From: Igneacidithiobacillus copahuensis
GTDB lineage: Bacteria; Pseudomonadota; Gammaproteobacteria; Acidithiobacillales; Acidithiobacillaceae
Direction of reading: 5' to 3'
DNA: 64,000 nucleotides
Assembly (NCBI RefSeq): GCF_018854015.1
Contig: NZ_JAAXYO010000039.1
Coordinates: 176,286-240,285, forward strand
Made by a program: the position numbers and the translations under genes. Within the stretch, counting starts at the first letter, position 1. The number at the start of each line of letters is the position of its first letter. This document shows positions 34,550 through 42,333 of the stretch, piece after piece. Under the pieces are notes generated by a model. That model was not told the origin of the DNA. It searched no databases and saw only the letters and a program-made list of their open reading frames with translations.

Positions 34550-35976
34550 TTGCTTTCTCCCGTCATTGCGGCACCGGTCATCGTCTGTATGTCCATTTTG
34601 CCCAAGGCGAGCAGGAGTGCACCGCGTTCCACGGCCTCTGCATAGCGCGCCTGGACCAGCTCCGCGCGCGACTGATCGAGGGAAGCCTGTCCACGCAACA
34701 GGCCGGTCAAGGTTTCAACGCCGTTTTGGTAGCGCAAGCGCACCAGACGTTGCGCCTCCTCACTCTGGCGCACCGCCAACTCCCGAGCCTTGACGCGCTG
34801 CGACGCGAGCTTTGTAGCCAGGAGGGACTTCTGTAACTGCAGCCGGGTATCGTCCTGGGCCTTTTGCAGATTGGCCAGTGCCACTTGCACCTTGGCCTGG
34901 GCGGAGTCCATCTGCCCGGAGCGCGAAAAATCCAGCAGATTCCAAGAAACCTGTCCACCTACGGTATAGGAGGGCACAGCATTGCCCAGGGTCGTACCGT
35001 TCCACTCCTGCTTGGCCATAGCATTGACATGGGGGAGATAGGCGGCGCGGGCAACACCGATACCTGCTTGCGCGGCCCGGACTTTTTCCTGCAGGGCACG
35101 AATACCGGGATTGTTGGCAATAGCCTCTTGCTCCAGGGCGAAGGTGTCACCGGCGGGCTGTGGTGGCAACACCGGGGCATCCACCTGGATCGGAGTCGAG
35201 ATCGGCTGACCGATCAGCAACGCCAAATTGGCACGTGCATTGGCGACCTGGTCCTTGGCCTGCTGCACTGCCAACACCGCCTCTTCCTGGTGCACTTGCG
35301 CCGACAATAGATCACTTTTCACTACGACACCCTGGTCCAGCAACTGCTGTGTGGTCTTGACATAGTTGTCGGCAGCACGCAGTGCCTTTTCTGCGACTTC
35401 CTGACCTGCCTTGGCAGCAATCAGTCCATCATAGGCCTGCAGCACGGTGAAGGTGAGCTTCTGCTGGGCAAATTGGTCTCCCGCCTGCGCCGCATGCAAC
35501 ATCGCCTCCGCTTCGCTGATACCACTGCGCACCGCGCCACCATTCCAGATCGGGATGGCGAGGGAGAGCTCGGTGCCGAGATTGTGATAGCCACCCGGGT
35601 GATCGAGATTGTTGGGCGCAGTATAGAGAGACTGCGGGTCGGAAGGATTGAACTGGCTGGCGCCAAAGTCGTTGAAGGTAGCGACGCGCTGCGAGAGCTT
35701 CATGCCAAAAACGGTCAGGGCGTTGTTCGACTGCGCCCCGGAAAAACTCGCTGTGAGTTTCGGCAGCAGGTTACCATTGGCGGAGCTCAGCGCTCCCTTG
35801 GCCTCGGCCGCCTGGGCTTCGGCCAGAAGAGCGTCGGGGTTACGCTTCTGTGCGTCTTGCACGCACTGCGTAAAATCAAGGGCATAGACTGCCGGAGCAG
35901 CGACAGACGCCAGCAAGGCGGCGATGATGGCAGCCCAGGAACGTCGGCGATTCCTGCAGCAATAATCTTTCTTCAT
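34546..35976 (-). CDS. TolC-family outer-membrane efflux channel
   Basis: The 476-residue protein has a signal peptide (AALLASVAAPAVYALD) and two long repeats of the outer-membrane efflux family, each with long alpha-barrel helices. It is the first structural gene after the ArsR regulator, separated by 80 bases that contain a promoter and inverted repeats. Confidence 0.9.
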   Translation of the reverse strand: MKKDYCCRNRRRSWAAIIAALLASVAAPAVYALDFTQCVQDAQKRNPDALLAEAQAAEAKGALSSANGNLLPKLTASFSGAQSNNALTVFGMKLSQRVATFNDFGASQFNPSDPQSLYTAPNNLDHPGGYHNLGTELSLAIPIWNGGAVRSGISEAEAMLHAAQAGDQFAQQKLTFTVLQAYDGLIAAKAGQEVAEKALRAADNYVKTTQQLLDQGVVVKSDLLSAQVHQEEAVLAVQQAKDQVANARANLALLIGQPISTPIQVDAPVLPPQPAGDTFALEQEAIANNPGIRALQEKVRAAQAGIGVARAAYLPHVNAMAKQEWNGTTLGNAVPSYTVGGQVSWNLLDFSRSGQMDSAQAKVQVALANLQKAQDDTRLQLQKSLLATKLASQRVKARELAVRQSEEAQRLVRLRYQNGVETLTGLLRGQASLDQSRAELVQARYAEAVERGALLLALGKMDIQTMTGAAMTGESK

Positions 35977-36018
35977 CTGTTGACCTCTGCCAAAAGAGGC
36001 ACAAGCGCTAAAAAGATT

Positions 36019-36047
36019 AGTATATTATGATATTCTTCGAATGAAAA
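36019..36047 (-). promoter_or_regulatory. Promoter with overlapping inverted repeats ahead of the tolC-RND operon
   Basis: On the minus strand TTTTCA (36042-36047), 17 bases, then TATACT (36019-36024) make a sigma-70 promoter. The spacer contains two inverted repeats, ATTC-TTC-GAAT (36032-36042) and ATAT-TATG-ATAT (36022-36033). This is a natural place for the neighbouring ArsR repressor to bind. Confidence 0.5.
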
Positions 36048-36056
36048 GCGTCGGCA

Positions 36057-36359
36057 CTAGTGGATGCTACAGAACACCTCACTCATCATCGAGATCAGGC
36101 GCAGGGTGCGCGGATCGCCAACCCGGTAATACACCTTATTGGCATCCTTGCGCGCCTTGAGGATGTCCTTTTCACGCAGGATCGCCAGGTGCTGAGAGAT
36201 ATTGCTTTGCGTAGTGCCCACGGCAGCCACGATATCCTGCACACTCATCTCCTCCGAGCCCAGAACGCAAAGCACCTTGAGGCGCAAGGGATGGGCCATA
36301 GCCTTGAGCGAACGTGATGCCTGCTCGATATCTTCTTCGCGGGTGGGTAGTTCTTCCAT
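36057..36359 (-). CDS. ArsR-family repressor with BigR/SqrR-like cysteine pair
   Basis: The 100-residue winged-helix protein has the family core AMAHPLRLKVLCVL and the recognition helix TQSNISQHLAIL. It lacks the metal motif ELCVCDL of ArsR. It has exactly two cysteines, C31 and C97, 66 residues apart. The persulfide sensors SqrR (C41/C107) and BigR (C42/C108) have the same separation. It heads an operon with rhodanese and DUF2892 genes, as ygaV-ygaP and bigR operons do. It probably represses this operon and responds to sulfane sulfur. Confidence 0.78.
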   Translation of the reverse strand: MEELPTREEDIEQASRSLKAMAHPLRLKVLCVLGSEEMSVQDIVAAVGTTQSNISQHLAILREKDILKARKDANKVYYRVGDPRTLRLISMMSEVFCSIH

Positions 36360-36427
36360 TCTTGATCCTCTAATCGTCAGCGTTTACCAGGCCTCGGTCG
36401 TTACATTCTGAACCACAACCGATCACC

Positions 36428-36457
36428 TTGCCTTTTCTCGGTTATCTTCTATAGAAT
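36428..36457 (+). promoter_or_regulatory. Sigma-70 promoter for tRNA-Gly
   Basis: TTGCCT (36428-36433), an 18-base spacer and TAGAAT (36452-36457) lie immediately before the tRNA. The -10 box sits in the palindrome TTCTATAGAA (36447-36456). Confidence 0.45.
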
Positions 36458-36466
36458 GGAGCATTC

Positions 36467-36540
36467 GCGGGTGTAGTTCAATGGTAGAACCTGAGCTTCC
36501 CAAGCTCATGACGTGGGTTCGATTCCCATCACCCGCTCCA
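36467..36540 (+). tRNA. tRNA-Gly (anticodon CCC)
   Basis: The 74-base cloverleaf has acceptor arms GCGGGTG and CACCCGC, D-arm GTTC..GAAC, an anticodon arm TGAGC-TTCCCAA-GCTCA with anticodon CCC, T-arm GTGGGTTCGATTCCCAT and an encoded CCA end. It is read by eye, but all stems pair. Confidence 0.93.
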
Positions 36541-36556
36541 TCTCTTGCTCCCCTCA

Positions 36557-38029
36557 TCAATACAGGGGCTTATCCAGGCGTCCCAGAATCTCATCGACCC
36601 GTTGCTTGACGGTATCCGTCATCCGGATCGGCGCGCCCCATTCCCGCGTCGTTTCGCCGGGAAGCTTGTTGGTGGCATCAAAGCCGACCTTTCCCCCTAG
36701 ACCCGCCACCGGCGAGGCAAAATCAAGATAATCGATTGGAGTATTTTCCACCAGCAGGGTGTCACGCACCGGGTCCATGCGCGTGGTCATGGCCCAGATC
36801 ACATCGGGCCAGCTGCGGGCATCCACATCCTCGTCCACCACAATGATGAACTTGGTGTACATGAACTGCCGCAGAAACCCCCATACCCCGAACATCACTC
36901 GCTTGGCATGACCGGGGTAGCCTTTGCGAATCCGCACCACTGCCATCCGGTACGAACAACCTTCTGGCGGCAGATAAAAATCGAGAATCTCCGGATACTG
37001 CTTTTGCAGGAGCGGGACAAAGACTTCGTTGAGGGCAACTCCCAGAATTGCCGGTTCGTCCGGGGGCCGTCCGGTGTAGGTGCTGTGGTAGATGGGATTT
37101 TCCCGATGCGTCAGACGCTCCACGGTCAGCACCGGGAATTTCTCGGTCTCGTTGTAATAGCCCGTGTGGTCCCCAAACGGACCCTCCACAGCGAAATCCT
37201 CCGGGTAGATGTGTCCCTCCAGAATCAATTCCGCGCGCGCCGGGACCTGCAGGGGTACGCTTAGAGCGTTGGCCAGCTCAGTACGACCGCCGCGCAATAG
37301 TCCGGCAAACTGGTGCTCGGATATCGTATCGGGGATGGGGATGACCGCCGCAAGGATGGTCGCGGGATCGGCGCCGAAGGCGACGGCTACCGGAAAAGGC
37401 CGACCTGGATTCTGCCGCTGAAATTCGCGCAGATCCTGCGCTCCGCCGCGATGCGCCAGCCAGCGCATGATGACGCGGTTGCGGCCGATCCGCTGCTGGC
37501 GGTAGATGCCCATGTTGGCCCGCTTTTTGAGCGGTCCTTTGGTAATCGTCAGGCCCCAGGTGAGAAGTGGCCCGACATCGCCCGGCCAGCAGGTCTGCAC
37601 CGGCCATTTTTCCAGATCGATCTCGTCTCCCTGCAGGACTACCTCTTGGCACGGCGGGCGCGACAGGGTCGTCGGCGCCATGTGCAGGACTTTCCGCAAG
37701 GTGGGGAGCTTGTTCCACAGGTCGCGGATCCCCTTGGGCGGATCGGGCTCTTTCAAGTAGGCGAGCAGGCGGCCGATCTCCCGCAAATCCTCAAGAGACT
37801 CTCCGCCCATTCCCAGAGCCACGCGCCGAGTGGTGCCAAAGAGATTGCCGAGCACCGGAATCTCATACCCAGCAGGGCTCTCAAAGAGAACGGCCGGACC
37901 ACCAGCACGCAGGCTGCGATCGCAGATTTCTGTCATTTCCAGCCGGGGGGAGACCGGCTCGCGGATGCGGCGTAATTCCCCGCGAGATTCCAGGTCGTTT
38001 ATGAAGGCACGCAGGTCAATATAGCTCAT
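36557..38029 (-). CDS. ubiD: UbiD-family decarboxylase (4-hydroxy-3-polyprenylbenzoate decarboxylase)
   Basis: UbiD uses prenylated FMN to decarboxylate the ubiquinone ring precursor. The 490-residue protein matches the family length and shows ANMGIYRQQRIGRNRVIMRW, and EGPFGDHTGYY around the catalytic acids (E-x4-D in place of the usual E-x4-E). The partner ubiX is not in the window. The end faces the tRNA gene. Confidence 0.93.
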   Translation of the reverse strand: MSYIDLRAFINDLESRGELRRIREPVSPRLEMTEICDRSLRAGGPAVLFESPAGYEIPVLGNLFGTTRRVALGMGGESLEDLREIGRLLAYLKEPDPPKGIRDLWNKLPTLRKVLHMAPTTLSRPPCQEVVLQGDEIDLEKWPVQTCWPGDVGPLLTWGLTITKGPLKKRANMGIYRQQRIGRNRVIMRWLAHRGGAQDLREFQRQNPGRPFPVAVAFGADPATILAAVIPIPDTISEHQFAGLLRGGRTELANALSVPLQVPARAELILEGHIYPEDFAVEGPFGDHTGYYNETEKFPVLTVERLTHRENPIYHSTYTGRPPDEPAILGVALNEVFVPLLQKQYPEILDFYLPPEGCSYRMAVVRIRKGYPGHAKRVMFGVWGFLRQFMYTKFIIVVDEDVDARSWPDVIWAMTTRMDPVRDTLLVENTPIDYLDFASPVAGLGGKVGFDATNKLPGETTREWGAPIRMTDTVKQRVDEILGRLDKPLY

Positions 38030-38052
38030 TGGCCAATGCTAGCCCATGAGCT

Positions 38053-38895
38053 TTATTTTGTCTCCTCTCCGGGCTCCTCCCGAGCCACCAGGAAGGCACT
38101 GTCGTCGATCGCCAGCGTGCTGGTGGCCCGCAGATCAATAGCCTCGTGACCACTGATGTATTCTTCTGCAAGAGCGGTCAGGCATGCCACTTCATCCGCA
38201 TTAACCGGCGCAAAGCCGGAGAAGCCAATGTCCTGCAACAAGCGCTGCCCGGCTTCGCTTTGCTCCATGCTACACAAGGTCGTACACAATGCGTCTTGCA
38301 AATGGGCCAGACGTGGCGAAATACAAAAAGCATGAAAGGCAAAGGCATCATCGGACTGCGCGATGACCTGCAAACTCTCCTGGGTGATGCGACTGGCACT
38401 GGAGTAGACTTCATCAAACACGAAGGCCAGATCGACCCGCCCCTGCAAGAGACTCTTCAGCGCCGATTGATAGCTGCCGGTAAAGGTGAAATCGAGGCGG
38501 GCGCGATCGATTTCTGCCTTATCCAGAAGAAACAGGCCAACCATGTGTACCAGAGTGGCATCAGTCGCGGAGGCGATATGGATCCGTTCCGGCAGGGAGG
38601 CGAAATCTATCCACGGGGAGCCTTTGCGGGAACACAACAGCACTTCGTCGAAGTGTTCTTTGGGCTTTGCCACAGGGATAAATCCTTTCTTTTCGACATA
38701 CTGCACCCAGTCGAAAGGGTTGGCATACACGAGATCGATCCCCCCCTGCAGAACGGCGTTTCTCCCCTGCGCAAAATCGTCCTGAGGCGAAAAGTGCAGA
38801 CTGCAATGCAACTGTCGCTGCAGATAGGTGCTCATCAGGAACCAGCCCGGAAGATTCTTTCCGGAGTAATTCGGGTCTACGGTAAAGCCGTACAT
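38053..38895 (-). CDS. PhnD-like periplasmic-binding-fold protein without signal peptide
   Basis: The 280-residue protein has the phosphonate/phosphite-binding (PhnD) fold: an early GWFLMSTYLQRQL, GGIDLVYANPFDW, then LPERIHIAS and GRVDLAFVFDEVY. It begins MYGFTVDPNYSG, so no signal peptide is present, unlike a true ABC binding protein. No ABC permease is nearby. Its start overlaps the stop of the SCP2-like gene. It may be a cytoplasmic sensor or scaffold. Confidence 0.7.
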   Translation of the reverse strand: MYGFTVDPNYSGKNLPGWFLMSTYLQRQLHCSLHFSPQDDFAQGRNAVLQGGIDLVYANPFDWVQYVEKKGFIPVAKPKEHFDEVLLCSRKGSPWIDFASLPERIHIASATDATLVHMVGLFLLDKAEIDRARLDFTFTGSYQSALKSLLQGRVDLAFVFDEVYSSASRITQESLQVIAQSDDAFAFHAFCISPRLAHLQDALCTTLCSMEQSEAGQRLLQDIGFSGFAPVNADEVACLTALAEEYISGHEAIDLRATSTLAIDDSAFLVAREEPGEETK

Positions 38896-39287
38896 CAGAT
38901 ATCAAAATCCACAGGAATTTCTCCCAGTATATTCAAATGAATATTAAATGGCGTCATATATTTCATCGCCGTCATCATCGATCCCTTGAACTTCAACTTA
39001 CGGCTCATCAGTGCCGACTTTCCGGCAATTTCACCGGCAAGAATCTTCTTCCAGTTTTCCATGCTGGCCCACATGATGAAATCTCTGCGCCGTCCATCGG
39101 AGGGACCAGCATAGATCACTTTGCCGGCCTTGCAGAAGAGCATCACATGCGGAATATCAGGACGATCCTCAATATAATACTCCCAAGTGGCGTTGAAATT
39201 CTTCAAGTCCTTTTGAATTTCCGGATGGGTATCCCATTGCTTGCCCACCAGACGAATCCACTCTGTACTCATGAATTTCACGGCCAT
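38895..39287 (-). CDS. SCP2-like (sterol carrier) domain protein
   Basis: The 130-residue protein resembles the SCP2 lipid-binding fold: a WEYYIEDRPDIPHVMLFCKAGKV strand region and the closing LAGEIAGKSALMSRKLKFKGSM pattern typical of SCP2 domains. GGAGGGG precedes ATG 39287. An AT-rich leader (39300-39330) probably holds its promoter. It is coupled to the PhnD-like gene. The ligand is unknown. Confidence 0.65.
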   Translation of the reverse strand: MAVKFMSTEWIRLVGKQWDTHPEIQKDLKNFNATWEYYIEDRPDIPHVMLFCKAGKVIYAGPSDGRRRDFIMWASMENWKKILAGEIAGKSALMSRKLKFKGSMMTAMKYMTPFNIHLNILGEIPVDFDI

Positions 39288-39348
39288 CGGCCCCTCCAAA
39301 TATAAGCATATAATAATTGTCTTAAAACACCCTGACTAACTACCAGGA

Positions 39349-40098
39349 CTATTTAGCCGACATTTCCATTCCTGCCAAGAGCTGCTGCAGAATGGCGCCC
39401 GCCAGATGTACGCCAAATAAGGCTGGCATGTAAGAGATCGTGCCATTCACCGTCTTTGGCCTGCCGCCGGGACCGTGATTCGGCGCCTCGCGCGGGGCAG
39501 CGGGACGGGGACGTTCGCGCGAGTATACCGCCCACAGGTCGAGAGACGCGCCGGCATGACGCAACAGGCCACGCAACTCCCGCGCCAGAGGACAACCCTC
39601 GGTCTGGTTCAGCCGCGCCATACGTACCTGGCCCGGATCGAGCCGATTTCCTGCCCCCATGCTCGCGTAGATCTGCATGCTCAGCCCTTGCGCTGCCTGA
39701 ATCAGTGCCGCCTTGCTGGCAATGGCGTCGATGCAGTCAGCGAGCACCGTGGCACCACTTTGGGCAAGAAGACCCCCTACATTGTCGGCCTGGAGAAAGA
39801 TCTGCCATGCATCGACCTGACAATCGGGGGCGATATCGGCAATTCGCTCCGCCATGACTTCGACCTTTGGCTGCCCCAGCGTGCTATGCAACGCCACGAG
39901 TTGACGATTGAGATTACTCAGACCAACGCAGTCATGGTCTACCAGGGTCAGGCGCCCCACCCCGGCACGCGCCAGATTCTCGGCAACGTAGGCGCCAACC
40001 CCGCCCAAACCGGCAATAAAGACATGACTGGCGGCCAATCGCGCGACGCCTTCCTCACCAATCAGGATACGAGTCCGTACCGAGGCATCATCTGACAT
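39349..40098 (-). CDS. tcdA: tRNA threonylcarbamoyladenosine dehydratase TcdA
   Basis: TcdA (CsdL) is an E1-like enzyme that cyclises t6A in tRNAs. The 249-residue protein shows the nucleotide motif GLGGVGAYVAENLARAGVG, then DHDCVGLSNLNRQ, and the Cys in EGCPLARELR. A late Pro/Arg-rich stretch fits the family. GGAG precedes ATG 40098. It overlaps tatD by 11 bases. Confidence 0.88.
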   Translation of the reverse strand: MSDDASVRTRILIGEEGVARLAASHVFIAGLGGVGAYVAENLARAGVGRLTLVDHDCVGLSNLNRQLVALHSTLGQPKVEVMAERIADIAPDCQVDAWQIFLQADNVGGLLAQSGATVLADCIDAIASKAALIQAAQGLSMQIYASMGAGNRLDPGQVRMARLNQTEGCPLARELRGLLRHAGASLDLWAVYSRERPRPAAPREAPNHGPGGRPKTVNGTISYMPALFGVHLAGAILQQLLAGMEMSAK

Positions 40099-40861
40099 GC
40101 TGTTTCTCCAATCGGGGAAAAACTCGCAGAGTATTCGCTGTGCAGATTTCTGCAAGTTGTTCCGATGCTTCCTGCCGCAGCTCTGCAGCAATAGTGAGGA
40201 TTTCTGTCAGGTGGGCCGGCTCATTGCGCTCTCCAAGCTGCGCTTGCGGTGTCTGAAAGGGAGCGTCGGTTTCGAGGAGGATGGCATCCGCTGGCAAGGC
40301 AGTGAGCACGCGCCGCAAGCGTTGCGCTCGAGGATGGGTCATGGCTCCCCCGAAACCCAGATGCAAGCCCAGGTCGATGGCCTTGCGAGCCTGTTCGTAG
40401 CTTCCGGAAAAACTGTGCAGCACGCCAGCGATCGGTCGATACCCGCGCAGCAACTGCAACAACTCCTCCGTGATTTTTCGCGCATGAAGGATCACTGGCA
40501 GACCATAGGCACGGGCAATGGTCAGCTGTCGCTCCAGGATGGGGATTTGCTGCGCGAGGTGCGGCGAGCCCGCGCCGCGATCCAAGCCCACTTCTCCCAA
40601 AGCCACCGCATTTTCGAGCAGTACTTCCAGACGTTCCCAGTCCCCCGCGCGCAGATCGACGAGAAAGCACGGATGCACCCCAAAGGCTGCAGCTACTCCC
40701 GGCTCTGCTACGCGCAGGGAGTCCAGGCGCGACCAATAGTGCGGGCTGTAGGCGGGTACGACCCAAGCTTGCACTCCGGCCGCACGGGAGCGCGCCAGAA
40801 CCGCATCGCGATCCGGCGCAAAATCCTTGTGGTCGAGATGACAGTGACTGTCGATAAGCAA
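40088..40861 (-). CDS. tatD: TatD-family metal-dependent hydrolase
   Basis: TatD proteins are metal-dependent nucleases or hydrolases. The 257 residues show IDSHCHLD, GEVGLD, ILHARK, LHSFSG and ETDAPF, the metal-ligand series. No ATG fits. TTG at 40861 is preferred because GAGG lies 8 bases before it and it begins right at the family start; a TTG at 40885 would lie against the TetR operator. It overlaps tcdA. Confidence 0.85.
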   Translation of the reverse strand: MLIDSHCHLDHKDFAPDRDAVLARSRAAGVQAWVVPAYSPHYWSRLDSLRVAEPGVAAAFGVHPCFLVDLRAGDWERLEVLLENAVALGEVGLDRGAGSPHLAQQIPILERQLTIARAYGLPVILHARKITEELLQLLRGYRPIAGVLHSFSGSYEQARKAIDLGLHLGFGGAMTHPRAQRLRRVLTALPADAILLETDAPFQTPQAQLGERNEPAHLTEILTIAAELRQEASEQLAEICTANTLRVFPRLEKQHVR

Positions 40862-40885
40862 AAGCCGGACCTCAGTATTTGACAA

Positions 40886-40905
40886 GATACCGATTAGTAG
40901 GTATT
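40886..40905 (+). promoter_or_regulatory. TetR operator 1 (upstream of tetR)
   Basis: GATACCGA-TTAG-TAGGTATT is a near-perfect inverted repeat 9 bases before tetR. It matches operator 2 at 41547 in 17 of 20 positions. It also lies just upstream of tatD on the other strand. Confidence 0.72.
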
Positions 40906-40914
40906 TAATACCCT

Positions 40915-41532
40915 ATGAGTACAGTAATCGCCAAAAAAATCCGTAACCCCGAGCAGACGCGCACCGACCTGCTCGCGGCAGCGTACACAGAAATCCTGGA
41001 AAGCGGCTTTCAGGCGGCCAGCCTGGACCGCATCCTGGCCAAGACCTCGGTGAGCAAAGGGGCACTTTACCATCATTTTGGTACCAAGCAGGAGCTAGGC
41101 CTCGCGGTGGTTGAAGACGTAATAGCGCCGCAATTGGCCCAGCGCTGGTTCGTTCCCCTGCAGCAGACCACAGAGCCCGTCCCCTGTCTGCAACAGCTGC
41201 TGGCGGAAAAGATCGACGCTGCCGACGAGCAGTTACTGCGCTATGGCTGTCCGCTGAACAATCTCATGCAGGAAATGAGTCCGCTGGATGAGAATTTCCG
41301 CCAGGGCCTGCAGCGTATCCTTGATGAGTGGACCCGCGTAATCAGCCATGCCCTGACGCGCGGCCAGCAACAAGGCAATGTTCGCCAGGAGGTGAATCCG
41401 ATGGAGGCAGCGCTGTTTATTGTTGCAGCCATCGAGGGTTGCGTCGGTCTGGGGAAAAACGCGCAATCGCTGCAGAGCTACCGGACCTGTCTCGGACAAC
41501 TGCGGCAGTATATCGGCACCCTCGCGGCCTGA
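40915..41532 (+). CDS. TetR-family transcriptional repressor
   Basis: The 205-residue regulator has the N-terminal helix-turn-helix RILAKTSVSKGALYHHF and a helical ligand domain. Matching palindromes stand before its own gene and before the dienelactone hydrolase gene, so it probably represses itself and that operon. The arrangement resembles NemR controlling an Old Yellow Enzyme. The effector, possibly an electrophile or quinone, is inference. Confidence 0.88.
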   Translation: MSTVIAKKIRNPEQTRTDLLAAAYTEILESGFQAASLDRILAKTSVSKGALYHHFGTKQELGLAVVEDVIAPQLAQRWFVPLQQTTEPVPCLQQLLAEKIDAADEQLLRYGCPLNNLMQEMSPLDENFRQGLQRILDEWTRVISHALTRGQQQGNVRQEVNPMEAALFIVAAIEGCVGLGKNAQSLQSYRTCLGQLRQYIGTLAA

Positions 41533-41546
41533 TCGGGATTTGCGTA

Positions 41547-41566
41547 GATACCGATTGGTCGGTATC
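41547..41566 (+). promoter_or_regulatory. TetR operator 2 (upstream of dienelactone hydrolase)
   Basis: GATACCGA-TTGG-TCGGTATC is a perfect 8-base inverted repeat with a 4-base centre, placed 33 bases before the hydrolase ATG. Confidence 0.78.
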
Positions 41567-41598
41567 CTTCTTCCGTCTTTTCCCACGCAGAGGAGTGA

Positions 41599-42333
41599 AT
41601 GCCAATGTCGCAGGTCAAATCCGAGTGGTTGCAAATTTCTCCCGAACTTCGCGCCTACTATTCCCGCCCCGACGGCTCTGGACCGTTCCCGCTGATCCTG
41701 GTTTTTATTGAGGCCTTTGGCGTCAATGAGCATTTTGAGGATGTCGCACAGCGCCTGGCGAAGGAAGGCTTTGCTGCCATCGTCCCAGATATCTACCACG
41801 GCAAGGTCTATGATTACCAAGACTTTCAGAATGCCATCGGGCACCTGCGCACTCTGCAAGACGATGTCGTCATGAAAGAGGCGCGGGCTAGCATTGCGGC
41901 CGCGCAGGAGCGTCCGGAGGTGGCCGCAGGCAAGATCGGCATCGTCGGCTTTTGCATGGGAGGGCGCTACACCTTCCTCGCCAACGCGGCCCTAGCCGAG
42001 CACGCAGCCGTGGCGGTCGCCTTTTACGGTGGCGGCATTGCCCCGGAATCCGACCCCGCCGGACGTCCGCCCTTGCTGGACCATGTGCCGGCCATGCGCG
42101 CCCCAATTACTTTGCTCTATGGTGCCGAAGATCAGTCGATCCTGCCCGACGAACATGCCCGCATCGTCGCAGCTCTCAGCCGTGCGAAAAAGCGCTATAC
42201 CCTCAGCGTTTTCCCCGGCGCACCGCACGGCTTTTTCAGCGATCGCCGCGACAGCTATCGGCGGGAAGTGGCGGCCGAGGCTTGGCAGATTACCCTCAAT
42301 GAATTCTCCAAGCACTTGGGGGCGAAGCAGTGA
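41599..42333 (+). CDS. Dienelactone hydrolase family protein
   Basis: The 244-residue alpha/beta hydrolase has the nucleophile loop GFCMGGRY with Cys, an Asp in LLYGAEDQSI and a His in GAPHGFF, the DLH triad. It probably hydrolyses lactone or ester intermediates. ATG 41599 or 41605 (two codons apart) could start it; AGAGGAG is upstream. Its TGA overlaps the GTG of the flavin oxidoreductase gene. Confidence 0.87.
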   Translation: MPMSQVKSEWLQISPELRAYYSRPDGSGPFPLILVFIEAFGVNEHFEDVAQRLAKEGFAAIVPDIYHGKVYDYQDFQNAIGHLRTLQDDVVMKEARASIAAAQERPEVAAGKIGIVGFCMGGRYTFLANAALAEHAAVAVAFYGGGIAPESDPAGRPPLLDHVPAMRAPITLLYGAEDQSILPDEHARIVAALSRAKKRYTLSVFPGAPHGFFSDRRDSYRREVAAEAWQITLNEFSKHLGAKQ

